A DNA stretch of 64,000 nucleotides from Gemmatimonadales bacterium (GTDB lineage Bacteria; Gemmatimonadota; Gemmatimonadetes; Gemmatimonadales; JACORV01): the NCBI GenBank assembly GCA_035502185.1, contig DATJUT010000113.1:1-64000 (forward strand), in the 5' to 3' direction. The notes under the pieces are model-generated. The model made no database searches and was not told the DNA's origin. It was given only the letters and a program-made list of their open reading frames with translations. Made by a program: the position numbers and the translations under genes. Numbering within the stretch: the first letter of the stretch is position 1; each line of letters starts with the position of its first letter. This document shows positions 32,990-42,552 of this stretch, piece after piece.

Positions 32990-34465
32990 ATGCAGCCGTT
33001 CCCGCTGAGCCCGATTCCCACGCCCCTCATCTTCGAGCGCTCGCGGAGCGGACGCGGCGGCACGCGGGTGCCCAGGCCGGTCGCCCCGCGCCGCGCGGCC
33101 GACCTGCTGCCGGCCGCGGCGCTGCGCCGGGACCCGCCGCGCCTGCCCGAGGTGCCGGAGTTCGAGGTGATGCGGCACTTCGTGGAGCTGTCGCTCAAGA
33201 ACCACCACGTGGACCGCGCCCTGTACCCGCTGGGGTCGTGCACCATGAAGTACAACCCCAAGGTCAACGAGGACATGGCGCGGCTGCCAGGGTTCGCCGC
33301 GCTGCATCCCTTCACGCCCGACTCGGCGTGCCAGGGCGCGCTGCAGCTGATGTTCACGCTGGGCGAGTGGCTCAAGGACGTCAGCGGGATGGACGCGATC
33401 ACGCTCCAGCCCGCGGCCGGCGCGCAGGGGGAGATGACGGGCATCTTCCTGATCGCCGCCTACCACCGCTCGCGGGGCGACGCGGCGCGCAAGACGGTGA
33501 TCATCCCCGACAGCGCCCACGGCACCAATCCGGCCACGGCCGCCCTGGCGGGCTTCGTGGTGAAGGCGATCAAGTCCGATGCCCGCGGCCAGATGGACCT
33601 CGGGACCCTGAAGGCGGCGCTGGGGCCGGACACCGCAGCGGTAATGCTCACCAACCCCAACACCGTGGGCCGATTCGAGACCGAGGTCGTCGAGATCGCG
33701 GCGATGGTGCACCGGGCCGGCGCCCTGCTCTACATGGACGGGGCCAACATGAACGCCCTCATGGGCGTGGTGCGGCCGGGCGAGAGCGGCGTGGACGCGA
33801 TGCACTTCAACCTCCACAAGACGTTCTCGACGCCGCACGGCGGCGGCGGGCCCGGGGCGGGCCCGGTGGCCGTGAAGCAGCACCTCGAGCCGTTCCTGCC
33901 CGTGCCGACGGTCGTCAAGATCGGTGACGCCTACCGCCGCGAGTGGAACCGCCCGCAGACGATCGGGAAGCTGCACGGCTACGCCGGGAACTTCGGGATG
34001 ATGGTGCGCGCCTACACCTACATCTCCATGCTGGGCCGCGAGGGCATCCGGGAGACGGCGCAGGCCGCGGTGCTGAACGCCAACTACCTCGCCGCGCGGA
34101 TCGAAGCGAAGTACCCGCTGCCCTTCGGACGGGGGATGCACGAGTGCGTGGCGACCGGCACGCCGTTCAAGGAGAACTACGGCGTCAAGACGCTCGACAT
34201 CGCCAAGCGGCTGCTCGACTACGGCTTCCATGCCCCGACCGTGTACTTCCCCCTCATCGTGCCCGAAGCGCTGATGATCGAGCCGACCGAGACCGCGACC
34301 AGGGACGAGCTGGACCGCTTCGCCGACACGATGCTGCAGATCGCGAAGGAGGCGGAGGAGCAGCCGGAGCTGGTGACCGGCGCGCCCCGCCTGACGCCGG
34401 TGAGCCGGTTCGACGAGGCGGCGGCGGCGCGGAACCCCGACGTGAGGTACGCGTTCGGCCGGTAA
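32990..34465 (+). CDS. gcvPB: Glycine dehydrogenase (aminomethyl-transferring) subunit 2
   Basis: The C-terminal half of the split P protein, 491 residues, containing the PLP-binding lysine Lys277 in HFNLHKTFSTPHGGGGPG. Other conserved parts are YPLGSCTMKYNPK, LQPAAGAQGEMTG and DSAHGTNPATA. With GcvPA it decarboxylates glycine and loads the aminomethyl group onto lipoyl-GcvH. gcvT and the L protein are not in the window. Confidence 0.96.
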   Translation: MQPFPLSPIPTPLIFERSRSGRGGTRVPRPVAPRRAADLLPAAALRRDPPRLPEVPEFEVMRHFVELSLKNHHVDRALYPLGSCTMKYNPKVNEDMARLPGFAALHPFTPDSACQGALQLMFTLGEWLKDVSGMDAITLQPAAGAQGEMTGIFLIAAYHRSRGDAARKTVIIPDSAHGTNPATAALAGFVVKAIKSDARGQMDLGTLKAALGPDTAAVMLTNPNTVGRFETEVVEIAAMVHRAGALLYMDGANMNALMGVVRPGESGVDAMHFNLHKTFSTPHGGGGPGAGPVAVKQHLEPFLPVPTVVKIGDAYRREWNRPQTIGKLHGYAGNFGMMVRAYTYISMLGREGIRETAQAAVLNANYLAARIEAKYPLPFGRGMHECVATGTPFKENYGVKTLDIAKRLLDYGFHAPTVYFPLIVPEALMIEPTETATRDELDRFADTMLQIAKEAEEQPELVTGAPRLTPVSRFDEAAAARNPDVRYAFGR

Positions 34466-34511
34466 GGACCCGGCCCACCGCCGCGGGCCGGCAGCCAGCG
34501 GGAAGGAAACG

Positions 34512-35165
34512 ATGCAGCCCTCGACGCTCCTGTTCATCGGCGCGGTCGCGATCTCGGCCGGCTTCGCCCTCCTCGCCGCCGCCCGCGACGACCGCCCCGG
34601 CTTCGCCCTCTTCAAGCCCATCACGACGTTCATCATCCTGCTCGGCGCCGCCTGGCTGATCCGGCCGGGCAGCCAGCCGTACCGCGGCCTCGTGGTGCTC
34701 GGGCTCGCGCTCTCGCTCGCGGGCGACGTGCTGCTGCTTCCCCGTCCCGACCGCTTCGCCGCCGGCCTGGCCGCGTTCCTGCTCGCGCACCTGGCCTACC
34801 TCGCCGCGTTCACGCTCGGCAACCCCATCGCCCCGGGGCAGCTCCGCCTCCTCGTGCCGTTCCTGGTCGCAGGCGCGGCGGTCACCCGCTACGTGTGGAG
34901 CGATCTGGGGGCGCTGCGAGTCCCGGTTCTCGCGTACGTCACCGTCCTGTGCGCGATGGCCTGGCGCGCGGCGGCCCGCGGCCGCGCCCCGGACGTCACC
35001 CACGCCTCCTATCTCTGCGCGCTCGCGGGCGCCTCGCTGTTCGTGGCCTCGGACGCGATTCTCGCCGTGCGCCGCTTCCGCCATCCGTCGCGCGAAGCGC
35101 ACGCGCTCGAGCTGGCCGCGTACTGGGCTGCGCAGACGCTGATCGCGCTGTCGGTGAGAGCCTGA
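34512..35165 (+). CDS. Lysoplasmalogenase-like protein (TMEM86/YhhN family)
   Basis: A 217-residue membrane protein with about seven or eight hydrophobic segments. The family features are visible: FKPITTFIILLGAAW in the second helix, LALSLAGDVLLL with the conserved Asp in the third, and FVASDAILAVRRF with a second conserved Asp in the seventh. YhhN/TMEM86 proteins hydrolyse the vinyl ether of lysoplasmalogens; activity in this organism is unproven. A good Shine-Dalgarno (GGAAGGAAA) precedes the ATG. Confidence 0.87.
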   Translation: MQPSTLLFIGAVAISAGFALLAAARDDRPGFALFKPITTFIILLGAAWLIRPGSQPYRGLVVLGLALSLAGDVLLLPRPDRFAAGLAAFLLAHLAYLAAFTLGNPIAPGQLRLLVPFLVAGAAVTRYVWSDLGALRVPVLAYVTVLCAMAWRAAARGRAPDVTHASYLCALAGASLFVASDAILAVRRFRHPSREAHALELAAYWAAQTLIALSVRA

Positions 35166-35301
35166 CGCCGCGTCGCCGGGTCGCAGCCCCTGTTCGACCG
35201 CAACTCCGACGCGCCGGATCGGGCTACCTTCCTGGCCCGCGGTTTGCTAGTCTTCTCGGCGCCTGCAGACCGCCGCCCACCCGAACGTCCGGGGACCTCC
35301 C

Positions 35302-36924
35302 GTGCCTGCTAAGTCCAAGAGCGCCAAGAAGGCAGCCCCGAGCAGGGCTGCCGCCTTCCATCTCACGTACGCCACCATGTTCGAGCCGCCCGAGGCACTG
35401 CACGCGAGCTACGACCGGGCGCTCGCCAAGGTGCGCAGCGAGCTCGGCCGCGACTACCCGCTCCTCGTTGGCGGCGAGCCGCGCATCGCCGCCGAGCAGT
35501 TCGAGGACAAGAGCCCCATCGACACGGACTGGCTGCTGGGCCGGTTCCAGAAAGGCGGCGTGGACGACGCCCGGGCTGCGATCGACGCGGCGCGCAAGGC
35601 GTTCCCCGCCTGGCGTGCGCTCCCCTGGCAGCGGCGGGTGCGGTACCTGCGCGCCGCCGCCGCCCTGATCAACAAGCGCGTCTTCGAGTTCGCCGCGATC
35701 GATTCGCTGGAGGTCGGCAAGAACCGGATGGAGGCGCTGGGCGACGTGCAGGAGACGGCGGACCTCATCTCGTACTACTGCGACCAGATGGAGCGGCACG
35801 ACGGCTACGTGACGCCGATGGGCCGCGATCCACTCCGGGGCTTCACGGCGTCCAACACCAGCCTGCTCAGTCCCTATGGCGTCTGGGTGGTGATCTCGCC
35901 GTGGAACTTCCCCGTGGCACTCTCGGGCGGGCCCTCGGGCGCGGCGCTGCTGGCCGGCAACACGGTGGTGGCCAAGCCCGCCACCGACACGCCGTGGGTC
36001 GGGTACTTCCTCGCGCGCTGCTTCCTCGACGCGGGCCTGCCCAGGGGCGTCTACAACTTCGTGACCGGGCCGGGAGGAACGCTCGGCGAGGAGCTGATCA
36101 CCAACCCGCACGTGGACGGCATCACGTTCACCGGCTCGTTCGACGTGGGCATGCACATCTACCGCAGCTTCGCCGGCGGGAAGTGGCCCCGGCCGTGCAT
36201 CGCCGAGATGGGCGGGAAGAACGCGACGATCGTCTCGCGCCATGCCGACCTCGACCAGGCGGCGCTCGGCTGCTACCGCTCGGCCTTCGGCCTGCAGGGC
36301 CAAAAGTGCTCGGCCACGAGTCGCATCTTCGTGGAGCGCCCGGTCAAGGACCAGCTGACGGCCCGCCTGCTCGCGCTGCTCGAGCGCACCAACATCGGCG
36401 ACCCCACGGTGCGGGAGAACTGGCTCGGCCCGGTGGCCAATGCGGCCGGCGCCCGGAGCTACGAGAGCTACTGCGCGGAGCTGCGCCAGGCGGGGACGAT
36501 CCTGTTCGGCGGCCGGCGGCTCACCCAGGGAGACCTGGCGAAGGGGTACTTCTGCGCGCCGACGCTGGCGGACAACGTGCCGGCGAGCCACCGGCTGTGG
36601 CGCGAAGAGATGTTCCTCCCCATCGCGATGATCGCCGCCGTGGACTCGCTCGACGACGCCATGCGCCGGGCCAACGACGTGGACTACGGCCTGACGGCCG
36701 GATTCTACGGGAACCAGCGGGAAGCGCAGTGGTTCTTCGAGCGGATCGAGTCCGGCACCTGCTACGCGAACCGGCCGCAGGGCGCGACCACCGGCGCCTG
36801 GCCGGGGCTGCAGCCGTTCGGCGGCTGGAAGGGGTCGGGCTCCACGGGCAAGTCGGCCGGCGGGCTGTACTACCTGCAGCAATTCATGAGAGAGCAGAGC
36901 AGGACGCTGATAAGTGAGAAGTGA
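35302..36924 (+). CDS. Aldehyde dehydrogenase, 1-pyrroline-5-carboxylate dehydrogenase-like
   Basis: A 540-residue NAD(P)-dependent aldehyde dehydrogenase. The catalytic Cys is in GQKCSATSR and the general-base Glu in AEMGGKNATIV. ISPWNFPVALSGG and FTGSFDVGM supply the cofactor pocket. The N-terminal extension and the FxNxS-like core resemble PruA/RocA L-glutamate-gamma-semialdehyde dehydrogenases, which finish proline catabolism. The substrate call is tentative because no proline dehydrogenase lies nearby. The last codons (ISEK and the stop) are formed by the GTGAGAAG repeat that follows. Confidence 0.85.
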   Translation: MPAKSKSAKKAAPSRAAAFHLTYATMFEPPEALHASYDRALAKVRSELGRDYPLLVGGEPRIAAEQFEDKSPIDTDWLLGRFQKGGVDDARAAIDAARKAFPAWRALPWQRRVRYLRAAAALINKRVFEFAAIDSLEVGKNRMEALGDVQETADLISYYCDQMERHDGYVTPMGRDPLRGFTASNTSLLSPYGVWVVISPWNFPVALSGGPSGAALLAGNTVVAKPATDTPWVGYFLARCFLDAGLPRGVYNFVTGPGGTLGEELITNPHVDGITFTGSFDVGMHIYRSFAGGKWPRPCIAEMGGKNATIVSRHADLDQAALGCYRSAFGLQGQKCSATSRIFVERPVKDQLTARLLALLERTNIGDPTVRENWLGPVANAAGARSYESYCAELRQAGTILFGGRRLTQGDLAKGYFCAPTLADNVPASHRLWREEMFLPIAMIAAVDSLDDAMRRANDVDYGLTAGFYGNQREAQWFFERIESGTCYANRPQGATTGAWPGLQPFGGWKGSGSTGKSAGGLYYLQQFMREQSRTLISEK

Positions 36925-37097
36925 GAAGTGAGCGGTGAGAGGTTCAAGTGAGCGGTGAGAGGCAAGGACGTGAGAGGAGCGGTGCCGCTTCTCACCACCG
37001 CCGCTCACTTCTCACCGAGACTCCTCACCTCGCACTTTCACTTCTCACCCTTCACACCTCACTTCTCAAGGTGTGCGCCGATGAAGAGTGAGAGGTG
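36912..37097. repeat. GTGAGAAG/GTGAGAGG low-complexity array forming a large inverted repeat
   Basis: The whole gap between two co-directional genes is made of purine-rich units (GTGAGAAG, GTGAGCG, GTGAGAGG) up to about 36985, then the same units on the opposite strand (CTTCTCAC, CACTTCTCAC) to about 37070. GTGAGAAGTGAGCGG at 36921-36935 is perfectly inverted at 37001-37015. A few forward units then resume, and the last one supplies the GTG start of the next gene. The upstream stop codon is also inside the array. Confidence 0.8.
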
Positions 37098-37871
37098 AGC
37101 ACCGACTGGCTGGTCCTCGTCGACGAGCCCGCATCCGGCCCCTGGAACATGTCTCTCGACGCCGCGCTGCTTGCGGCGGCCGAGCGCGAGGGCTGCTGCG
37201 CGCTGCGGCTCTACGCGTGGGATCCCCCGACCCTCTCGTTCGGACGCAACGAGCCGGCGCTGACGCGCTACGACCGCGCCGCGATCGCCGCGCGCGGCCT
37301 CCCGGTGGTGCGCCGCCCGACCGGCGGCCGCGCCGTCTGGCACCACCGCGAGGTCACCTACGCCGTGGCCGCCCCGGCCGCGACGTTCGGATCGCTGCGA
37401 GACACGTACCGCGAGATCCACGCCATGCTCGCCGCGGCGCTCGCGGCGCTCGGCGCCGACGTGCGGCTCGCGGCCGACCGGCCGACCGACGGCGTCGGCT
37501 CCGGGGCCTGCTTCGCCAGCGCGGCCGGCGGGGAGGTGACGGCGCCGGGAGGCGGCAAGCTCGTCGGCAGCGCCCAGGTGCGCGGCGACGGCGCGTTCCT
37601 CCAGCACGGCTCGCTGCTCCTGGCCGCCGAGCAGGACGTGGTCGCCGCCGTCACGGTGGGCGAGGCCAAGGCTCCCGCCGCCACCGGCCTAGCCGAGCTG
37701 ATCGGCCCCCCGGGGGCCAGCTGGGGCGCGGTGAGCGCGGCCATCCACGCCGCGGCGGCCGTCCGCTGGGGCGTGCCGGCCGGCGCCCGGGCGCTGCCGG
37801 CGCCCCTGCGGCGATCGGCCGAGCGGCTCGTGGCCACGTACGCCGACCCCGCCTGGACCTGGCGCCGGTAG
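37095..37871 (+). CDS. Lipoate-protein ligase A-like (BPL/LplA) protein
   Basis: A 258-residue member of the biotin/lipoate ligase family. The lipoate-binding loop RRPTGGRAVWH is at 73-83 and the catalytic lysine Lys155 in GGKLVGSAQ; FLQHGSLLL follows. It should attach or transfer lipoate or octanoate to acceptor lysines, the natural nearby target being GcvH. A ligase needing free lipoate and an octanoyltransferase of the LipM type cannot be told apart here. The GTG start is part of the preceding repeat array. Confidence 0.87.
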   Translation: MSTDWLVLVDEPASGPWNMSLDAALLAAAEREGCCALRLYAWDPPTLSFGRNEPALTRYDRAAIAARGLPVVRRPTGGRAVWHHREVTYAVAAPAATFGSLRDTYREIHAMLAAALAALGADVRLAADRPTDGVGSGACFASAAGGEVTAPGGGKLVGSAQVRGDGAFLQHGSLLLAAEQDVVAAVTVGEAKAPAATGLAELIGPPGASWGAVSAAIHAAAAVRWGVPAGARALPAPLRRSAERLVATYADPAWTWRR

Positions 37872-38022
37872 CTAACGCCAAGCCGGCCAAAGGGATCGGT
37901 GCGCCCGCCCCGCCGGCCTAACGCTCCCGTGACGCGCGCTGCATAGTAAGACCCCGGAAACAACCGCTTCCACTTCGCGGCCGACCTGCCATCCATCGTC
38001 ACGCCCTCGCTCGGAGGCTTTC

Positions 38023-40800
38023 ATGCGCGTGCTGCCGATCCTGCTTGTTGCGATCGCCGTCCCCCTCGCCGCCCAGCAACCGAAGCCCCGACACCCCGCG
38101 CCGCGCCCGTCCCACGCCGCGGCGGCCGCACCGGCGCCGGTGCGCGGCCCGACGGTCGAGGGCATCACCGAGTACGACCTGGCGAACGGACTCAAGGTGC
38201 TGCTGTTCCCCGACTCGTCCAAGCCGACCATCACCGTGAACATCATCTACCTGGTGGGCTCGCGGTACGAGGGGTACGGCGAGACGGGAATGGCCCACCT
38301 GCTCGAGCACATGATGTTCAAGGGCACGCCGCATCACCGCAACATCCCGCAGGAGCTGACCGAGCACGGGGCGCAGCCGAACGGCACGACCTGGTTCGAC
38401 CGCACCAACTACTTCGAGACGTTCGCGGCCACCGACACGAACCTGACCTGGGCGCTCGACCTCGAAGCGGACCGGATGGTCAACAGCTTCGTCGCCAAGC
38501 ACGACCTCGAGTCCGAGATGACGGTGGTGCGCAACGAGTACGAGTCCGGCGAGAACGACCCGTTCGGGGTGCTGATGGACCGCACGCTCTCGACGGCGTA
38601 CCTGTGGCACAACTACGGCAAGGCCACGATCGGCGCGAGGAGCGACATCGAGCTGGTGCCGATCGAGCGGCTGCAGTCGTTCTACCACCGCTACTACGAG
38701 CCCGACAACGCGGTGCTGGTCGTCGCCGGCAAGTTCGATCCGGCGCACACCCTGCAGCTCGTCACCAGCAGGTTCGGGAGCATCCCGCGGCCGGACCGCA
38801 GCGGCGTGCTCAAGATCTACCCGACCTACACGGTCGAGCCCACGCAGGACGGCGAGCGCAGCGTCACGCTGCGGCGGGTGGGCGACGTCCAGGTCGTCGC
38901 GGCCGCCTACCACGTCCCGGCGGGCTCGGACTCGGACTACGCCGCCGTGGACGTGCTGAGCGAGGTGCTCGGGAGCGCGCCCTCCGGGCGGCTGTACAAG
39001 GCGCTGGTGGACACCAAGAAGGCGGCGGACGTGGGCGCCATCGCGTTCCAGTTCCGCGACCCCAGCATCCTGTACCTCTACGCCCGGGTCCGGCTTGGCG
39101 ACCCGCTGGACAGCGCGCGGGCGGCGCTCGAGCGCACGGTGGACTCGGTGATCGTCACGGTGCCGACGGCCGAGGAAGTCGAGCGCGGCAAGGCGTCCCT
39201 GCTGCGCAACATCGAGCTGAATCTCAACAACTCGTCGCGGGTCGGGCTGCAGCTGTCGGAATGGGCCGCGATGGGCGACTGGCGCCTGCTGTTCCTGTAC
39301 CGCGACCGCCTGAAGGCCGTGACGCCGGCGGCGGTGCAGCGGGTCGCCAGCCGCTACCTGGTGCCGTCCAACCGGACGCTGGGGCTCTTCATCCCGACCC
39401 CGGCCCCGGTGCGCGCCGAGATTCCCCCGGTGCCGGACGTGGCCGCGCTGGTGCGCGACTATCACGGCGACACGGCGCGCGTGGCGGGCGAGGCGTTCGA
39501 TCCGTCCCCGGCGAACATCGAGCAGCGCACCACGCGCTCGACGCTGGCGAACGGGCTGCAGCTGGCGCTGCTGCCCAAGCGCACCCGCGGTCAGACGGTC
39601 AACGCCATGCTGCGGCTGCGCTACGGCAGCGAGACGGCGGTGACCGGCAAGGCGGAGATCGCCGACCTGGCGGCGGACATGCTGTTGCGCGGCTCGCTCC
39701 ACCACACCCGGCAGCAGATCAAGGACTCGCTCGACAAGCTGCAGGCGCGGGTGAACGTGTTCGGCGGCGCGACCTCGACCTCGGTCATGATCGAGACCAC
39801 GCGGCCGAGGCTCCCGGCGGTGCTCGGCCTCCTGGGCGAGGTCCTGCGCGAGCCGGCGTTCGACTCGACCGAGTTCCGCGCGCTGGTCCAGGAGAACCTG
39901 GCCCAGATCGAGGAGCAGAAGAGCGAGCCCACGGCGATCGCCTTCCGGACCTTCCAGCGCCGCCTCGGCGACTACCCCAAGGGCGATCCCCGCTACGTCG
40001 CGACGCTGGACGAGCTGGCGGCCAGCTATGCCGCGGCGACGCTGGAGGGCGTGCGCCGGTTCTACGCCGACTTCTACGGCGCCTCCAACGCCGAGCTGTC
40101 GGTGGTGGGCGACTTCGACGCGGCGCAGATCACGCAGCTGGTGACCGCGCGCCTCGGCGACTGGCGCAGCGCGCAGCCGTACGCGCGCGTGCCGCAACCC
40201 TACCAGGCCCGTCCCGACACGACCGTCGTGATCGAGACCCCCGACAAGGCGAACGCGATGTTCGTCGCGGGCATGAACCTGCACATCCGCGACGACGATC
40301 CCGAGTACCCGGCGCTGATCCTCGGCAACTACATGCTGGGCGGGGGATTCCTCAACTCCCGGCTCGCCGCCCGCATCCGGCAGAAGGAGGGTCTGAGCTA
40401 CGGCGTCGGCTCGATGCTCAACGCGGGAGCGATGGACTCGAGCGGCACCTTCGCCGCGTACGCGATCTACGCTCCCCAGAACGTCCGCAAGCTCGCGACC
40501 GCCTTCCGCGAGGAGATCGACCGGGCGCTCCGCGACGGGTTCACGGCCACCGAGGTCGAGCAGGCCAAGGCGGGGTGGCTGCAGTCGCGCGAGGTCGGAC
40601 GGGCCCAGGATCAGCAGCTGGCGGGCACGCTGATGTCGTACCTGTTCTACCATCGCACCCTGGCCTATGACGCGGATCTCGAGCGGAAAGTCCAGGCGCT
40701 GACGGTGGACCAGATCAACGCGGCGATCCGCCGCTACCTCGACCCGGCGAAGTTCGTCATCGTGGAGGCCGGGGACTTCGCCCACCATCCGGCGGAGTGA
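38023..40800 (+). CDS. M16 family zinc metallopeptidase, two-domain form
   Basis: A secreted insulinase/pitrilysin-type protease of 925 residues. A signal peptide spans 1-20 (AIAVPLAAQQ). The active inverted zinc motif HLLEH is at residues 92-96, with the downstream Glu in NEYESGENDPFG. The second M16 half begins near residue 510 (TLANGLQLALLPKR) and lacks HxxEH, as is normal for the inactive partner lobe. It degrades peptides in the periplasm or outside. GGAGG precedes the ATG. Confidence 0.93.
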   Translation: MRVLPILLVAIAVPLAAQQPKPRHPAPRPSHAAAAAPAPVRGPTVEGITEYDLANGLKVLLFPDSSKPTITVNIIYLVGSRYEGYGETGMAHLLEHMMFKGTPHHRNIPQELTEHGAQPNGTTWFDRTNYFETFAATDTNLTWALDLEADRMVNSFVAKHDLESEMTVVRNEYESGENDPFGVLMDRTLSTAYLWHNYGKATIGARSDIELVPIERLQSFYHRYYEPDNAVLVVAGKFDPAHTLQLVTSRFGSIPRPDRSGVLKIYPTYTVEPTQDGERSVTLRRVGDVQVVAAAYHVPAGSDSDYAAVDVLSEVLGSAPSGRLYKALVDTKKAADVGAIAFQFRDPSILYLYARVRLGDPLDSARAALERTVDSVIVTVPTAEEVERGKASLLRNIELNLNNSSRVGLQLSEWAAMGDWRLLFLYRDRLKAVTPAAVQRVASRYLVPSNRTLGLFIPTPAPVRAEIPPVPDVAALVRDYHGDTARVAGEAFDPSPANIEQRTTRSTLANGLQLALLPKRTRGQTVNAMLRLRYGSETAVTGKAEIADLAADMLLRGSLHHTRQQIKDSLDKLQARVNVFGGATSTSVMIETTRPRLPAVLGLLGEVLREPAFDSTEFRALVQENLAQIEEQKSEPTAIAFRTFQRRLGDYPKGDPRYVATLDELAASYAAATLEGVRRFYADFYGASNAELSVVGDFDAAQITQLVTARLGDWRSAQPYARVPQPYQARPDTTVVIETPDKANAMFVAGMNLHIRDDDPEYPALILGNYMLGGGFLNSRLAARIRQKEGLSYGVGSMLNAGAMDSSGTFAAYAIYAPQNVRKLATAFREEIDRALRDGFTATEVEQAKAGWLQSREVGRAQDQQLAGTLMSYLFYHRTLAYDADLERKVQALTVDQINAAIRRYLDPAKFVIVEAGDFAHHPAE

Positions 40801-40822
40801 CCGGATCGGACCATTCGCGGAC

Positions 40823-40852
40823 CACGAGGGGGCGCCACGGCGCCCCCTCGTG
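40823..40852 (+). terminator. Very stable hairpin after the M16 gene
   Basis: CACGAGGGGGCGC pairs perfectly (13 bp) with GCGCCCCCTCGTG around a 4-base loop, 22 bases after the stop codon. There is no U-tract. Confidence 0.7.
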
Positions 40853-40932
40853 ACGTCGGGGGCGAATCACCCGGTGCGCCGGATTGGCCGGCTCCGCTAG
40901 ACGGAGGCGCGCGAAGCAGTAGATTGGGCGCC

Positions 40933-42549
40933 GTGAGAACCGGCGTTGTGCTCGTGGCGGCCGCGCTGCTCGCCGGGTGCGCGAGACGACCTGCGGCACC
41001 GGCCGCCGGCGGCACGATGGTGATCGCCACGACGGGCGACGCCGACGTCCTCCTGCCGCCGGTCACCGCGCTCGAAACCGGCATCAACGTCTCCGACCTC
41101 CTGTTCTGCCGCCTAGCGGAGCTGAAGCTCGGCCTCAACACGGTGGACGACTCGGGCTTCCGCCCGGTGCTCGCCCGGAGCTGGGACCACCCCGACTCGC
41201 TCACGATCGTCTTCCACCTCGATCCCCGGGCGCACTGGCAGGACGGCACCCCGGTGACGGCGGCGGACGTGGCCTTCACGTTCCGGACCTACCGCGATTC
41301 GGCGGTGAACGCGCCGCTGGCGCCGTTTCTCGCGCCCATCGCGTCGGTCGCGGTCCGCGACAGCCTCACCGTGGCCTTCCGGTTCCGGCGCTGGTATCCG
41401 GAGCAGCTGTACGACGCGACCTATCACATGCGGATCCTGCCGCGGCATTTGCTCGACACGATCCCGGCGGCGCGGCTCGCGTCGGCCCCGTTCGCGCGCG
41501 CGCCGGTCGGCGACGGGCCGTACCGGTTCGTGAGCTGGCGGGCCGGCGCCGAGATCTCGCTCGCGGCCGACACCGCGTTCTTCCTCGGCAGGCCGGGGCT
41601 GGACCGGCTGATGTGGCGCGTGTCGCCCGACCTCGCCGGCGCGGTCAGCCAGCTGCTCGCGGGCGAGGCCGACGCCATGGAGGTGATCCCCGCCCGCGGG
41701 CAGCTGGAGCGCGTGCAGCAGTCGCGCGACGTGCGGCTCGTTCCGTACCCGTCCCCGTTCTACGCCGCCGTCGTGTTCAACCTGCGGCGGCCGCCGTTCG
41801 CGGACCGCGACGTGCGGCGCGCCATCGCGATGGCGGTGGACCGCCAGACCGTCGTGCGCTCGGTGTTCGGCCCGTTCGCCGACCTCGCGGTCGGCGCGGT
41901 CAGCCCGATGCAGGCGATCTGGAGCGATTCCATCCGCCAGCTCCCCTACGACACCGCCGCCGCGGCCCGCCTGCTCGACCAGCGCGGCTGGCGGCGTGGC
42001 GCGGCCGGCGGGATGCGCGCCCGGGGCGGGACGCCGCTGCAGTTCGACCTGCTGGTGCCGACCTCGAGCCAGTCGCGGCAGCAGGCCGCCGTGATCCTGC
42101 AGGACGAGCTCCGCCGCCTCGGCGTGGACGTGCGCATCCGGCCCGTGGAGTTCACGGTCATGGAGCGACGCACCGTGACCGGCGACTTCGATGCCGCGAT
42201 CGTGTCCCGGACGACCGACCCGAGCCCGGCGTCCCTGCTGCAGTGGTGGAGCCCGGGCGCGGGCGCCAACATCGGCGGCTACGCCGACGGGACGTTCGAG
42301 TCGCTGACCGCGGCCGCCCTGCGCGCCCGCACGCGGGCGGACGCCGCGCCGCGCTGGCGGCGTGCGCTGGAGCGTCTCAACGACGAGGCGCCCGCGGTGT
42401 TCCTGTTCTCGCCGCGGAACGAGGCGGCCGTCAGCACGCGCATCGCCGACGTCACGATCCGGCCCGACGCCTGGCTCGCCACGGTCACCGGGTGGCACGT
42501 GCGCGAGCCGCCGCGCGCCGCGAGCGACCGGGGCGCCCCGGGACCGTAG
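40933..42549 (+). CDS. Peptide/nickel ABC transporter substrate-binding lipoprotein
   Basis: A family 5 extracellular solute-binding protein of about 538 residues. The lipoprotein signal ends in LLAGC. Conserved segments are FHLDPRAHWQDGTPVTAADVAFT near 90, GDGPYRFVSW near 195 and FNLRRPPFADRDVRRAIAMAVDR near 280. It captures oligopeptides or similar ligands for the permease and ATPase genes that follow. GTG at 40933 was chosen for the correct signal-peptide length; a TTG at 40924 is possible. Confidence 0.92.
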   Translation: MRTGVVLVAAALLAGCARRPAAPAAGGTMVIATTGDADVLLPPVTALETGINVSDLLFCRLAELKLGLNTVDDSGFRPVLARSWDHPDSLTIVFHLDPRAHWQDGTPVTAADVAFTFRTYRDSAVNAPLAPFLAPIASVAVRDSLTVAFRFRRWYPEQLYDATYHMRILPRHLLDTIPAARLASAPFARAPVGDGPYRFVSWRAGAEISLAADTAFFLGRPGLDRLMWRVSPDLAGAVSQLLAGEADAMEVIPARGQLERVQQSRDVRLVPYPSPFYAAVVFNLRRPPFADRDVRRAIAMAVDRQTVVRSVFGPFADLAVGAVSPMQAIWSDSIRQLPYDTAAAARLLDQRGWRRGAAGGMRARGGTPLQFDLLVPTSSQSRQQAAVILQDELRRLGVDVRIRPVEFTVMERRTVTGDFDAAIVSRTTDPSPASLLQWWSPGAGANIGGYADGTFESLTAAALRARTRADAAPRWRRALERLNDEAPAVFLFSPRNEAAVSTRIADVTIRPDAWLATVTGWHVREPPRAASDRGAPGP

Positions 42550-42552
42550 CCC

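Noticed and set aside
36912-37097. Repeat array considered as a CRISPR
   Set aside because: Units are 7-9 bases without regular spacers, no cas genes are nearby, and copies appear in both orientations.
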